In this document: in pieces, positions 1-11,687 of the stretch
Layout of the letters: each line of letters opens with the position of its first letter
Position numbering within the stretch: position 1 is the stretch's first letter
Source of the DNA: Cristatella mucedo
Lineage: Eukaryota > Bryozoa > Phylactolaemata > Cristatellidae
NCBI GenBank assembly: GCA_009760855.2
Contig: WPIO01000059.1
Coordinates: 2,108,001-2,172,000 of the forward strand
Length of the DNA: 64,000 nucleotides
Direction of reading: 5' to 3'
Notes under the pieces: model-generated
Seen by the model: only the letters and a program-made list of their open reading frames with translations
What the model was told of the DNA's origin: nothing
The model's database searches: none
Translations under genes and position numbers: made by a program

Positions 1-87
1 CCACCGGCATAACCGACCGAGCGTGGTGAGAAAGCGTGATAGACATGCGATGCCGCAGCAATAAATAGCGAGCATTACACAGCCAGT

Positions 88-196
88 AATGTATCTCCGT
101 CTATAAGTCCAAAAAGCCATAAAGACCACGTGGGTGTTACACAGGAGAGTCTTGTATAGCGCACTCACAGCCTAAGCGGCTTTCGTACACATTCGG
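88..196 (-). mobile_element. L2-B LINE 3' end fragment (outer copy of a tail dimer)
   Basis: Minus-strand 3' terminus of family B: it carries the GTGTTAC...GAGATACATTA end and the last codons. The same segment starts again at 196 in the same orientation, so two truncated 3' ends stand head to tail. Confidence 0.75.
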
Positions 197-662
197 TAAT
201 GTAATGTATCTCCGTCAGTAACTCCACAAAGTCATAAAGACCATGTGGGTGTTACGCAGGAGAGTTTTGCATAGCGCACTCACAGCCTAAGCAGCTTTCG
301 GTACGCATTCGGTAGCCAACAGACTTCATTTCACGCAACAAAGAGAAAGTGGGAAGCATAGCAGAGTCACGAGAGCAGTTGAGGTAGTGAGTAGCATGAA
401 AGTAGCAGCTCAGGACCGCTGGAAAGGATGAGCTATAGTATGCAGCAGGAGAGTAGTCGTCGTTGCATAAGGATCGTGGAAGCGAGTTCCACAGCCAAGG
501 ACCGGCAGAGCTAAAGCTTCTGTCGCCAACGGTCTTTAAGCGGAGGAATGGAACAGCTAATTTATTGTCCATACAGGATCTGACGGCACGAAGAGGCTGA
601 AACTGGTGCAGCAGTTCAGCAAGGTGTGGAGAAGCCAAGCCGTGGCCTCGGCCTTGTGGGTC
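197..662 (-). mobile_element. L2-B LINE, 5'-truncated copy
   Basis: Minus-strand ORF 638-252 encodes the post-RT C-terminal region typical of L2/CR1-clade LINEs ([14 protein letters not shown], then [21 protein letters not shown], then WNSLP). The 3' end at about 197 has the family-B terminus. The copy is truncated before the RT core. Confidence 0.85.
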
Positions 663-1351
663 AGCGCATGTAAGACAATAACCGGCCCGTCTGCATCTGC
701 ACTAAGCCGTGCATGAGCGCGAGGCCGGGGACAGTCACGGCATCGGCAGCAAACATGCAGATCATATGCTGAGCATGTGAAGAGGCTTCGAGAGGGGGGA
801 CCGTGAATGGCTGAACTAAACTAAATAGCTTCAGCAAACTTATGCCTGACGATCGGTCCCTTGGTTTGCACTCATCTCACCCTTAAACGGTAGATTCGGT
901 AGAGCACATGCAAGAGCCATCAACGTGGATCGCACGTAGAACAAAGTATGAGAAATCTTTGCAGCACTACAGCAGGTGGCAGTAAGCTGACCAACGGCTA
1001 ATGCCACAGCTCAGGAAGGAGTGGGAAATTGCTAATTGAGGTCTTGACATTGAGATCTGGAACCATCCAGCTCGCCAAGATTAGGACTGCCGTGATCATG
1101 GCGACACAATCCTGCAGAAGGGAGTTAGAAATCGTGCGCACCGAGCCGAGCCGAGGCGAATAAATAAACCTCTGATATGAGGCAGAGGGCGGGGTCCGTT
1201 TCCACGACAGCGGGAGTGGCTTTCTACCTCTTCCACTGCCCTCCTTCACACTCAGAGCAGCAGCTTCGGCACTCACGGATTGTTTGAGGAGACTGAACCT
1301 TGACTGCTGCTAGCACCCACAAAGAGGCATGCCGGAAATCGAGCCACCCCA
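663..1351. other. No recognised feature (intronic or 3' flank)
   Basis: Unique-looking sequence downstream of exon 7. A minus-strand ORF at 1276-998 has no recognisable similarity. The missing C-terminal exon of the TBC gene could lie here, but I could not identify it. Confidence 0.3.
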
Positions 1352-1572
1352 AATGGCTCATAGGGCCGTGAAAGTCCAGGAGGTAAGGTGCTTGCTCTTC
1401 ACAATCGTGGTCGTAGATTCGAATCCTACAGTGGGCAAACCTTTATTGCCGAATACAAGCTGTGATGATTTAGACGTTTAGACTCTTCTGATGCTATACA
1501 ACAAGGTTAAGACTCTTCTGATGCCATACAACAAGGCTGCTAAATCAGCTATTTATCAGTATTTTTTTTGGT
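1352..1572 (+). mobile_element. tRNA-derived SINE (SINE-T)
   Basis: An A-box-like GTAAGGTGCTTGC is followed by the B-box-like AGATTCGAATCC. The tail region CTTTATTGCCG...CTCTTCTGATGC...AAATCAGC ends in a T-rich stretch. Part of the tail (GACTCTTCTGATGC..TACAACAAGG) is duplicated. Confidence 0.7.
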
Positions 1573-1680
1573 AGGTCCACGGGTGGCGAGTGGACTGCAA
1601 CCTCGGGCCCCATTCGGCTTGCCTCACGGTTTCCAGCTATCATAGATAGCTCTTGGGACAACGGCTGAGCAGGTAATTAC

Positions 1681-1835
1681 CTCCGAAACTAGAAAGTTCT
1701 CTTCGGTGATAGACTTGGGGATGTTCTTGGCTTTTAGCATATCCAGTGTTTCTAGTATTCCGTCGGGCAACTTCTTCTGGCTCTCAAACGTGAACTTCAT
1801 AATCACAAGTGCCACACGGAAGAGAACTTTGACAC
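1681..1835 (-). CDS. TBC1D10: TBC1D10-like exon 7 (last exon found)
   Basis: Two bases complete the split Gly codon, then 51 codons follow: [16 protein letters not shown], a variable Leu/Lys stretch and EENFLVSE. The family equivalent is GVKIIFRV.LVL...FLV.EV. The acceptor is TTTGTAG at 1836. The donor is best placed at GAG|GTAATT (1680), because the ORF beyond it loses similarity and soon stops. The following C-terminal exon(s) were not recognised in 1-1680. Confidence 0.9.
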
Positions 1836-3435
1836 CTACAAATAAACCAGTTCTGCTACTGCTGCTGCAGACAACAAGTTGCCGGAGACTAAAGCAAGTG
1901 AAGCTGTACCTCCTTCCGCATGTCCCGTGGGGACTGAGAGGCACCATCCTGTAGCAAGACACATGCAGCCTCCATGCAACACCATCCTCAGCATAACAGT
2001 CATATATTAATAAAAAATAGTGAGATGACATGTTGCAAGCATTCTTTTCACTTAGTAATTGACGGTGTTAACTGGCACACTGATGGAGCTGCAGCACATG
2101 TAGGCAATGTAATTAAACCTGCCGCCCTTTTTTGCCTATTTCATGCTTTATTTATATACAGCATATGCAAAGTACCGAGAAAGAGACTGCTTTCTCTGAG
2201 AATGCCATACAAATTTAAATAATGTAAAATGTAAATGCAAATATTTTAATTTGTATTATTACTATCATGCTAGCTACGATTGATTACCTTCGGGCATTGC
2301 TGAGAACAAATGCTTCCTCATAGATTATATATTATCACTACCTCAACTGCTCTCCTGACTCTGCTAAGCTTCCCACTTTCTCTTTGTTTCGTGAGACGAA
2401 GTCTTTTGGCTACCGAATGCGTACCGAAACCGGCTTAGACTGTGAGTTCGCTATACGAAACTCTCTGCAGAACACCAAAAAACCTAATCTTTATGGCTAT
2501 GTGGAGTTACAGACGGAGATACATACGTACGTACATACATACATACTAGGTTTACATGTTTTAGGATTAAGTGAATGTTATTATCCTGCGTTTGAAATTT
2601 GTGCTCCCATACTAAACTGTGACAAAGTACCACTTGATTTTATAGCTGCTGGAAATGTTAGATTCCGATTCCGACCGTTCATGAATTTGATACGTCTATA
2701 CGTAGTCTTATTTTTACGTTCTCACTTAAAGGTCAGAAGTACTTTGATTTCGAGTTTGATGTAATAACAAAGTATGGCAGATTTAATAATAAATTAGGAA
2801 AGGGATATGATATTTGATCTTTAGCGTTTGACGATTTCGGCTAGAACACCATAAACTGCTACCATCATTTCGGATACTGCTGAAAAACGTTAAAACTACA
2901 TGAGACGTATTAGGGAACAGAGTGAATATACATCAGCATATCTCCTTTTGAATCAGCTCGAAATCTAGGTGGCATGTTCCAAAGTGACCTCTCGTTAGAC
3001 GACCACATCAGTTTCACAGTCAAGTCTGCCTACATTGCATATATCTAGGACAGCATTTAGTGGGACCCTGTGATTCGTCCTTCACGTGCTTATGCGTGCT
3101 GACACTGTGCATGCTGCCACTAACCACATTTGCATGCTGACCCTGTGCATGTCACCCCTAACCATGTTATTCATTTTGTTTGTTTTTCAAGCATGATATT
3201 ACTTACCATTAAATTGCATTTCACTTTGCAGCAAATGTAAAGGGCCTAGAAAGAGATTAAGTTCTCTGAGGGCGCTTTATCAAGTACATTATTATTATTA
3301 TTATAGTATATCTAGGAGTATACAAATCGTGCAATCCTGAAAATGCACAAATACATGCTGCCGTCCATATAATCCGCACAACAAGATAATAAAGTAATGT
3401 GCACATCATTACCCCATCATCACATAAGCTTATTC

Positions 3436-3495
<60 letters not shown>

Positions 3496-6400
3496 CCAAG
3501 CGAGCACATGCACCAATACACGCGTACACAAAAGCACATTCTCTGACCTAAAGCAGCTGACTCACCTTCGAAGAAAAACATGTCCCAGACTCGCAGGACA
3601 GCCTTCCAGGGTAAAACACGAGCAAAGACGCACATGAACCACTCGAGCATGCAGATGACTGGATCGATTTGATTCTTCCTCTGAAACGGAAAGGTAGGCC
3701 AATGTAAATCAACAGCCCTACCTCTGAGCAGCCTCCGCTGCTAACCACAGTGTGATCAGGTGCACGAGGAGTGGAGGGACAAAGGGGCCCGGGGCCAAAG
3801 CTTGCATTGACCAGCCGGGTGCAGCAGGAAACCAAATGAATGGTGGCTGCCTCTGGCAAGATCAAGGTCGGATTACGTGTCGGGTCACCCCTGGCTACAC
3901 CTCTGCGGGAAACTTTGGCAATGAGCAGTGCTTCGCTGGTTGCTCCCTGCACCACGTGCACCACCAGCCTCGGCTTGCTCCCTGCACCACGTGCCCTATC
4001 GCTAAAAAAGCAGCAACATCAACAGTAGAAATAACGATGGTAGTAACGCATTTGCTTGTTAGCTTTCACTTCTTTCCCAGTGCGGACGGCAACAGCAAGC
4101 GATCACTACCGCAGGGGTGGGCGTAACAGCAAGCGTTTCTGACTAAGCAGCATAATGCCAGGATGCGAATCAGGCTGCCGCTGACTATTAAAGCACGTGC
4201 ATGCAACTCAGCCGCAAACTTGGGCTTAGACATGAGCACTCGCAACGACCAGGAAAGCATACGAGCAAGGAGCAATGCAGAAGCAGCGGATGCACAGACA
4301 GATCAGCTTCGCCTCAGCCAGCGACTCGATGGAGCTGTCGAAGTCGAGGCAAGAGTTCAAGGTCAGGCAAGAGTTAGTCAGCCAAAGCTGCCTACACTAT
4401 GAATGCTTCATACGATTCACCATCGTCTCAAGTCATTATTAGCAAGGATATTTTCGGCAGTCCGGTCACGCTACCCCGAAGGACACAGAATCATGCTGCT
4501 TGAGAGATGCTTACGATTAGTCAAATGCTGCAGCATCTTACCTACATCCTAGCCGATTAAACAGCCTCTTTTTGTATGGCGACAGAAGGGCCTTTACGGC
4601 TATCACCACCACTTGCAGCAGCGATAAAGGATCGCCCACCGCAGGAATCGAACCCACGACCTTGGGACCGAGGTCGTGAAAGCAAACGCCTTATCGAGTG
4701 TGCCATCACGGCTCACCAACCTACAGCTGTATGTAGCATGACCTACTAAACTACAGCAAAATACAAAATATATGCAGTTCCAGCCACACGACAGGGTGGC
4801 ATAAACCTGAGTGTGAGGGCCGTGGCAGCAACCGGCACTGGCAGGTCGCGCTTTGTCGGACCTCTGCCGAGCTCTCCTATGGAGCTCTCCTCCGAAGCTC
4901 TCCCCCGAGTTCAGTCGAAAGCTACGCCCGAAGCTCTGCTCGAGCAGTCTGAAGCTCACCTCCAATGTGCAATCAGGCATTACAGCTGGAGCAAAACTCT
5001 GCAGCTAAGCTTGTCTACCGAGAGTGTTGCATATGCCATATCAAACCACTTCTCGCCGTCTGCACTGGCTCCCAGTCAAGCAACGCATCGACTTCCAAGG
5101 TTCTGCCAAGGTCACTTTGTAGTCTATTCACTCTTCGACCCTCCAGCATCTACCTAGCAGATCTGCTTACCCACCAGGATAAGTATCCTACCACATGATT
5201 TTCTGAATCTAATCGTTTAACTATTCCTCATATCCTCACCTCAAATCCTTTGGAGATGGAGACCTTAAGTTTCTATGCTCCCAAAGCCTGGAACTCACTT
5301 CTGTCTGGTGTCACGACATCCCCTGACTTGACAAAATTTCAAGCGAAACTAGAAATGAATCTATTTATCGCAGCATTTAGTGAGTCCACGAAATTCATCC
5401 TTTGTGTAGTTGTGCGTGCTGACACTGTGCATGCTGCAACTAACCATAGTTGCATGCTGACTCGGTGAATGCCACCCCCTATAACCATGTTATGCTTATT
5501 GCTTATTATATTATGCATATTATGTAACCATGTTATGCTTGTTGCCATCAAGCTTGCTACCACTCAACATTCGACCATGCTTCCTTTGCAGCATATGTAA
5601 AGTGATTTCTCCGAGGGCACTATACAAATGAATTAATATAATTGTTTAGACTCCTGATCGAACTGCACAGCAGACCCAACGATTTGTGGTGCGAGAGCCT
5701 GCAATGAAGTTGCAGCGTCTCCGATGCAGTCCGGTCCGACGCTCCTTGCCAGCAAACAGCAAGCAGAAAACTTGGCAGATGCTGCTGTGCTCTAACGCTA
5801 CCTCTCACCTTTAGCTAGGCCTGGCAACTTGCGAGGGCAATAGTCTCGGCCAGCCTCGGTGAAGGTGGGGTGGTGGTGGTGGGGGGGGGAGGCTTGCTGG
5901 CTGAAATTCGCTGGTTTCCTCACGTGTGGTTAAAAAAAAATTCCAATGGCTTTGAGTGCATTTTCCGGGGAACCAGCCAAAGAAGCCACACAATATCTAC
6001 AAACTTTGCTAACCTTTACACCTTTACTAGCCACTTCTAGAAGCTTCTAGCAGTGCCACTTCTAGAAGCTTCTAGCAGTGCAGCCAGCGAATGCGAAGCT
6101 AGGCTGCACCGCTGCTGGCTGCACAGTGAGCGCCAAGTCAGTCGGCGGCAGCTACTAGGGCTGTTGCTAATAGCAACAGTGGAGGAGGAGCTGCTGCTGC
6201 AGATCTATCTGGGCAGAGCACCGGTTCCTTCCTTCAGAGACCAAGAGGAATAGATCAGCACCGGCGGCAGCTGCACTTCGCTCTTCACTAAATGGCAAAA
6301 CTGACCTGCCAGTAAGAAGTGGCAAAGAGAGTGCAAGTAAGAAGTGGTCAGCATTGCCAAGGCCCGCACAAGAAGTTAAAGGCCCTTCGACTGCCAACTT

Positions 6401-9400
6401 GCCGCATGAAAGGGGCGTCTGCTACTGCAGTGCACGAGCGACAGTTGCTTCACGGCCTCGACGATGGGCATCAGATTCCGACAGGAACTTCTCCTTGCTG
6501 TCTTGGAGTCAAGGACAGGAACGCAAGCCAAGAAGAGTCGGCATGCACGATAAGATGACCACAGATCAGCATCGAGCACGTGACCACCTAGCGGGCAAGC
6601 CTCTGCACCAAGTATCAGCCAACGGACCAATCATACATTAGGCGACGATACATGGTTGGTCCGCACAGCGCAAGGAGCCGAGCAGCAGTCGCGGCAGCCT
6701 CGACTGCTCGGTTGCTGCCGTCTGCTCGGCATGCGACCGCACTCGTCATAGATCCAGCAGCTAATGCAGGCTTGACTGCCGCTGACACCGCCCCCTCCCT
6801 CCCCCTTCCCGCAACGACTAACTCGAACCTACCATGTGCTTGTGCAGAACCGGACTGACTTTTTTGAGAAGGCGGAAGAGGATGTCGCCATCGGTCTTTA
6901 CTGCCTCCTGAAACGAGAGGACAATGGATAAGCGGGACACTGATATATAAAACTGCACACGACTAAAGTTTAACGTTATCGATCCTTACATCACAGAATC
7001 AAAGCCGATAGACGGAAAAGCCGCACATTACTATTTAAGTAACGGTTTTTTCAAGTTAAAATATATATACTTCATTTGTAGAGTGCCCTAGAGAACTTTC
7101 TCTGTTCAGGCGCTTCAAGAAAATGGTATCTCACAGAAGCAGGACATTCTGATCGTCTGATTTCATTAGCAAAAGCTGTCTAATCAAAAACTTAGTCCAA
7201 CTAAAACAAAAAACGAAGCACCAGCTCCTCCAGCTTCCCATTGCTTAGCTAGCATAGGTCAGAGGCTGCAGAGGTCACTGCTGAGGTCACCGAGTTAGCA
7301 GCAGTAGCAACGAGTCGTTTTAGTGCTGCTGCTGCTAGCCCTGCTGCTCTGAGGTCACAAAGGAAAACCATAAAACAGTAGAGCCAGGCTGAATCCTGAC
7401 GACAATCGATACCATTCGACCCAATAAAAGGCGGGCAAAGTGCGAAGGCACAGTGGCTGCCCACTCCCATCTACCTCGGCTGGACAGCCAAGGTCCATGC
7501 CATAAGGATGCCTCTCGAAAGTGTGCAAATGCATGCTCTGCACATCTGATCAGAGCTTGAGAGCACGAGCGCCTTGAAAACAAGCTTCAAAACAGTGGAA
7601 CGTGACCAGACTATCACAGCCTAAGTCCAGAGGCGAACCTGACCACGTGATGGCTTGAGATGCTACCTCAGCTTCATCTTTCGGGCCACGAATTGCCCCT
7701 CCCCCTGATCTTGCCTGAAAGCAATCGATCGGGCAGCAACAAACCCTGCGACCCTCTACACCAGCACCAACGAATGCATCGCTCACTCAGAGCTGTGACA
7801 TGTAGGTTTTCTTGTAACTGTTTAACAGCAACATGAAAACAGCTGTTGTTTGCCCAAAATAAAAAAACCAGTAAGCAGCTTTTTTCTGCCTTACTTCCTT
7901 GTTTCGAATGGAAAGTTTTAAACAAAAAGATACTACAGCTGAAGCTCCAACGTTCATTATGGATATTAAATACGTAATGGAAAAAAAATTTCACAAATAA
8001 CAGAAAACTAATTTAGACAAATTTTCAAAACTTGTTTTGAACGTGTAAGTGATTTGTTACGATAATACTACAAAATTGGCCAAACACTAAAATTAAAGTG
8101 CAATTTTAATTAAATGGATCTTCTGGCATCAAAAAAATACTGATGTTCTTTTCAGCCACGTTTAAGTTTTGGAAATATGCAGAAAACGAAAGAATTGAAT
8201 TCCAGAAGAGCTAGAAGGTCAATATGGACAATGCAATTAAATCATCAAATGATCTCGAAACTCCACGACAACGATGAAGAATCACCTGAAAATACATGGA
8301 ATTTTGATTAAAAAAACACTGGAATCATCCATCCTCCATCAATCGTCCATCCAAGGAAGAGCCCGTAAACAATAGGAGAACAAAAACGATTGCTGATTTT
8401 CTTAGGAAAAAGAGTCTGAAGGAGATTGTTACCGATCTGACTACTCGTAGAATATTGATTAGACTCTAATGTGGTTCTCAACCTGTGGGTCGCGACCCCT
8501 TTGAAGGTCGAACGACCCTTTCTCAGGGGTCGCCTAAGACCGTCGAAAAAAACGCATTTCCAAATTTTGCTCACAATAATTTTATGGTTGGGGGTCGCCA
8601 CAACATGAGGAACTGTATTAAAGGGTCGCGGCATTAGGAAGGTTGAGAACCACTGGATTACAGCTATCACTAGAAACAAGCATACCCGACAATCAAGCTA
8701 ACGGAACTGATTCAAACTTTCAGCAAACGAAAGTAATGTGATGAAGCTGGTGCATGACGATTACGAAGAAAAGAGAAACAAAATGATAGCCGACATCAAG
8801 GGAAAACTCGAGAGGAGTAAAGTTTAGTTTGACTGTGGCTGAATACACAACCAAGAGAGAGGACGTCGATTCTTCAAATTCAACATTCCTGATAGCGGCA
8901 ATAAAACAACAACAAGACGGGTCTTGTTTGCATATTTGGTTCGTGCATTACCTTTGACGCCTTCGAATCAATGAAACTGCATTTGAGCGTTTTTGCAATA
9001 ACGATGAAGAGGAATTTGGTGGGATCTACTCAGGACGGCACTACTGTAAATAAGAAATGCTTTAGCCACATTGACATAATCGGATGGTTTTGCTTAAACA
9101 ATGGTCTGCATCTTGGAGTATGTGACACATTTGTATAAGAAGAGTACTGAGTTGGACGATCTAAACCTGGATAGTGACGATATCGATGAAACGGACGACT
9201 TTGAAGCGAGTACGGACTTTGAAGTGATCAGCAATGGTACATTACAAGGAGACGTCGAGTACCAAGATCTGCTCAAGAAATCATGCGAGATTGTAAATTT
9301 CATCTAACAATCAACTGTTCGAAATAATTTCTTTCAATCTAAAGTAAAAGCTGAGATCGGACGCAAGATCGAACTGCATTTTGATGCGAGGACCCGTTGG

Positions 9401-10832
9401 AGCTCAATCCCAACGATGTTAGAGCTGCTAGTGAAGACAGAAATCACTAACTGAGAGACACTAACTAACTGAATTGAGGGCGCTGGAAATGATTGAGACA
9501 TTGAGTTTAAATGCTATCAAAACTCTTTGAAGGCAATGGAACTTGTGAGGCTTGCTACAGAGAATGTAAGTCAAGAAGACGGGACGTTGATGAGTACTGA
9601 CACAACTTTAGAATTTATGTTCAACAAGCTCTCTAACCTGAATAATGACATTAATACCAAGCTCATGGAGAATTTGAAGTGTCGATTGAAGAACAATCGA
9701 ATAAGGCTGTAGTGGACCTGTTGCACAATGGCAAAGATCCATCTGTGGCCCGTCAAAAACTACACTATGGTAGACTTCGCAGGAAATCTAGCCTCTCGTC
9801 TATTTGGAGTCAACAAAGTAGAAGTTGTTGTCGAAGAGTCGTCAAATGATGCTGAAAATATGAACTTGTGTCTTCAAGATGAATTGAATTTGTTGCTTCA
9901 AAAAGATGGATCATCAATTGCAGTCGGAGGGAAAGACAGTTTCAAATGGCTCAAGTCGGTATTCAGGCTAATCAGAAACTATGGCTAGCACACTGACAAT
10001 CTCGAGAAATTGTACAACGCAATTCTATCTATTAAACCGACATCAACGGACGTTGAAAGAGTTTCTCGATCTGTACATATTTCTGTACAAAATTAAGATC
10101 GAGTCTCTCGGAAAGTCGCTCAATGCACTTGCATTCTTGAAAAAAACTATTATAAGAAGTAAAAATGAATATATAATAAAACGGCGTTCATCACAAAAAT
10201 AAACTATTGAATGTAAAATAAGAAAAAAATAGAAAAAACAGGAAAACAGCTGTTTTGTCTGCTGACAGAATGACATTTAGCTTTGCAGCTAACAACCTCA
10301 AGTCTTTTGGAGAAGGTGCCTTCTGCTTGTATGCTCCAACAGCCTGCAATCACCCTCACCTTTATGCGCATGTGATAGCTGGCATTATACGTTCTGGCGT
10401 TGCTCGTGTCACATATCACTAACTAAATAAAAACGGTAAACCACTTTTCAAAAATGACTGTTTTTCAGAAACGCTAGTGGCGAGTGTACATGGCACGTCC
10501 AGCACATGGCTGAACCGAGACTTGAATTTAGAACTAGAATTATAATTACTACGTAGTGCTAAAGCGGCTGTGTGACGCAACAGGAAAGACATGAATGAAT
10601 CGAATCGGTCTTGAGGGAATTGAGTCCCAGTAGTATGAGACTAATGGCAATCATTGCAGCCACACTAATTTCAACAGACTTGCACATGACGTCGAGGACT
10701 GGATTCATGCAGTAAAGGTCCGAAAGCACTCAACGAACCTAGACAACGACCAGGAACACATGAGCTATTCTCTTGAAAGCGTGCACACACACACACACCA
10801 CACACACACACACCACACACACACACCACACA

Positions 10833-10895
<63 letters not shown>

Positions 10896-11077
10896 ACACA
10901 CACAGACACACACAGACACACACATACACAGACACACACGATGAGCGTACACTCACTCACACACACATGCGTGTACACACACACAGACACAGACACAGAC
11001 ACACACACACACACACATACACACCACACACACAGACACACACAAACACAGACACACACAAACACAGACACACACAT

Positions 11078-11124
<47 letters not shown>

Positions 11125-11656
11125 CTGACACACAGATGAGCATACACTCACTTATGCAGAGCAGATCATAGCAGAGCAGAGCAGGCCTTGGCAGCCGAGG
11201 CGCCACTGAGCTCAACTCTCGCGAAGCTCCCTCCTCATAGCACGATCCGGAGGGAGAGGCTGAAGCTGCCGCGCTCTGCTTCGTACCAAGCCTTCGCTGT
11301 AGTAGCCCGGAATGTACTTCTCACAGATGGCCACGAAACACCAGAAGGCTGCCTCCTCGGGCAGGTGCATCAGCAGGACGGCAGCGATGGGTGCCTGCGC
11401 CTGGCAGAAGCCTTCTTGGGGTCGGCGCACTGTGTACGCCTTCAGCACGTTGAACAAGTCGTTCTGGCCGTGACCCTTGCGTGCCGCAAACATCTCGTGG
11501 AACGGGAACGAGCGATGCAGATCTTTCTCTATGTCGGCCAGATGCTTTGGGTCGCCTGGCTGCAGGAGGTATGACTGAAAAATAATCGTGCCATGTGATC
11601 AATGTGACTGAAAAGTGCTCGTGCCTCGATCTGACTCGGCACTGCCACAGCACAGG

Positions 11657-11687
<31 letters not shown>

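Noticed and set aside
998-1276. Minus-strand ORF downstream of exon 7 as the missing TBC1D10 C-terminal exon
   Set aside because: No conserved TBC1D10 tail motif and no convincing splice acceptor in the right phase.
7830-10255. AAAACAGCTGTTTT-type motifs near 7835 and 10240 as hAT terminal inverted repeats
   Set aside because: The motif is itself a palindrome, and the adjoining bases do not extend into an inverted repeat or 8-bp target duplication.
10739-11215. Long Cys/Val-rich (-) and His/Thr-rich (+) ORFs in CA tracts, also at 3257-3650, 49092-49416 and 51146-51675
   Set aside because: They are translations of CA dinucleotide repeats; only the L2-coding end at 51146-51390 has real coding ancestry.
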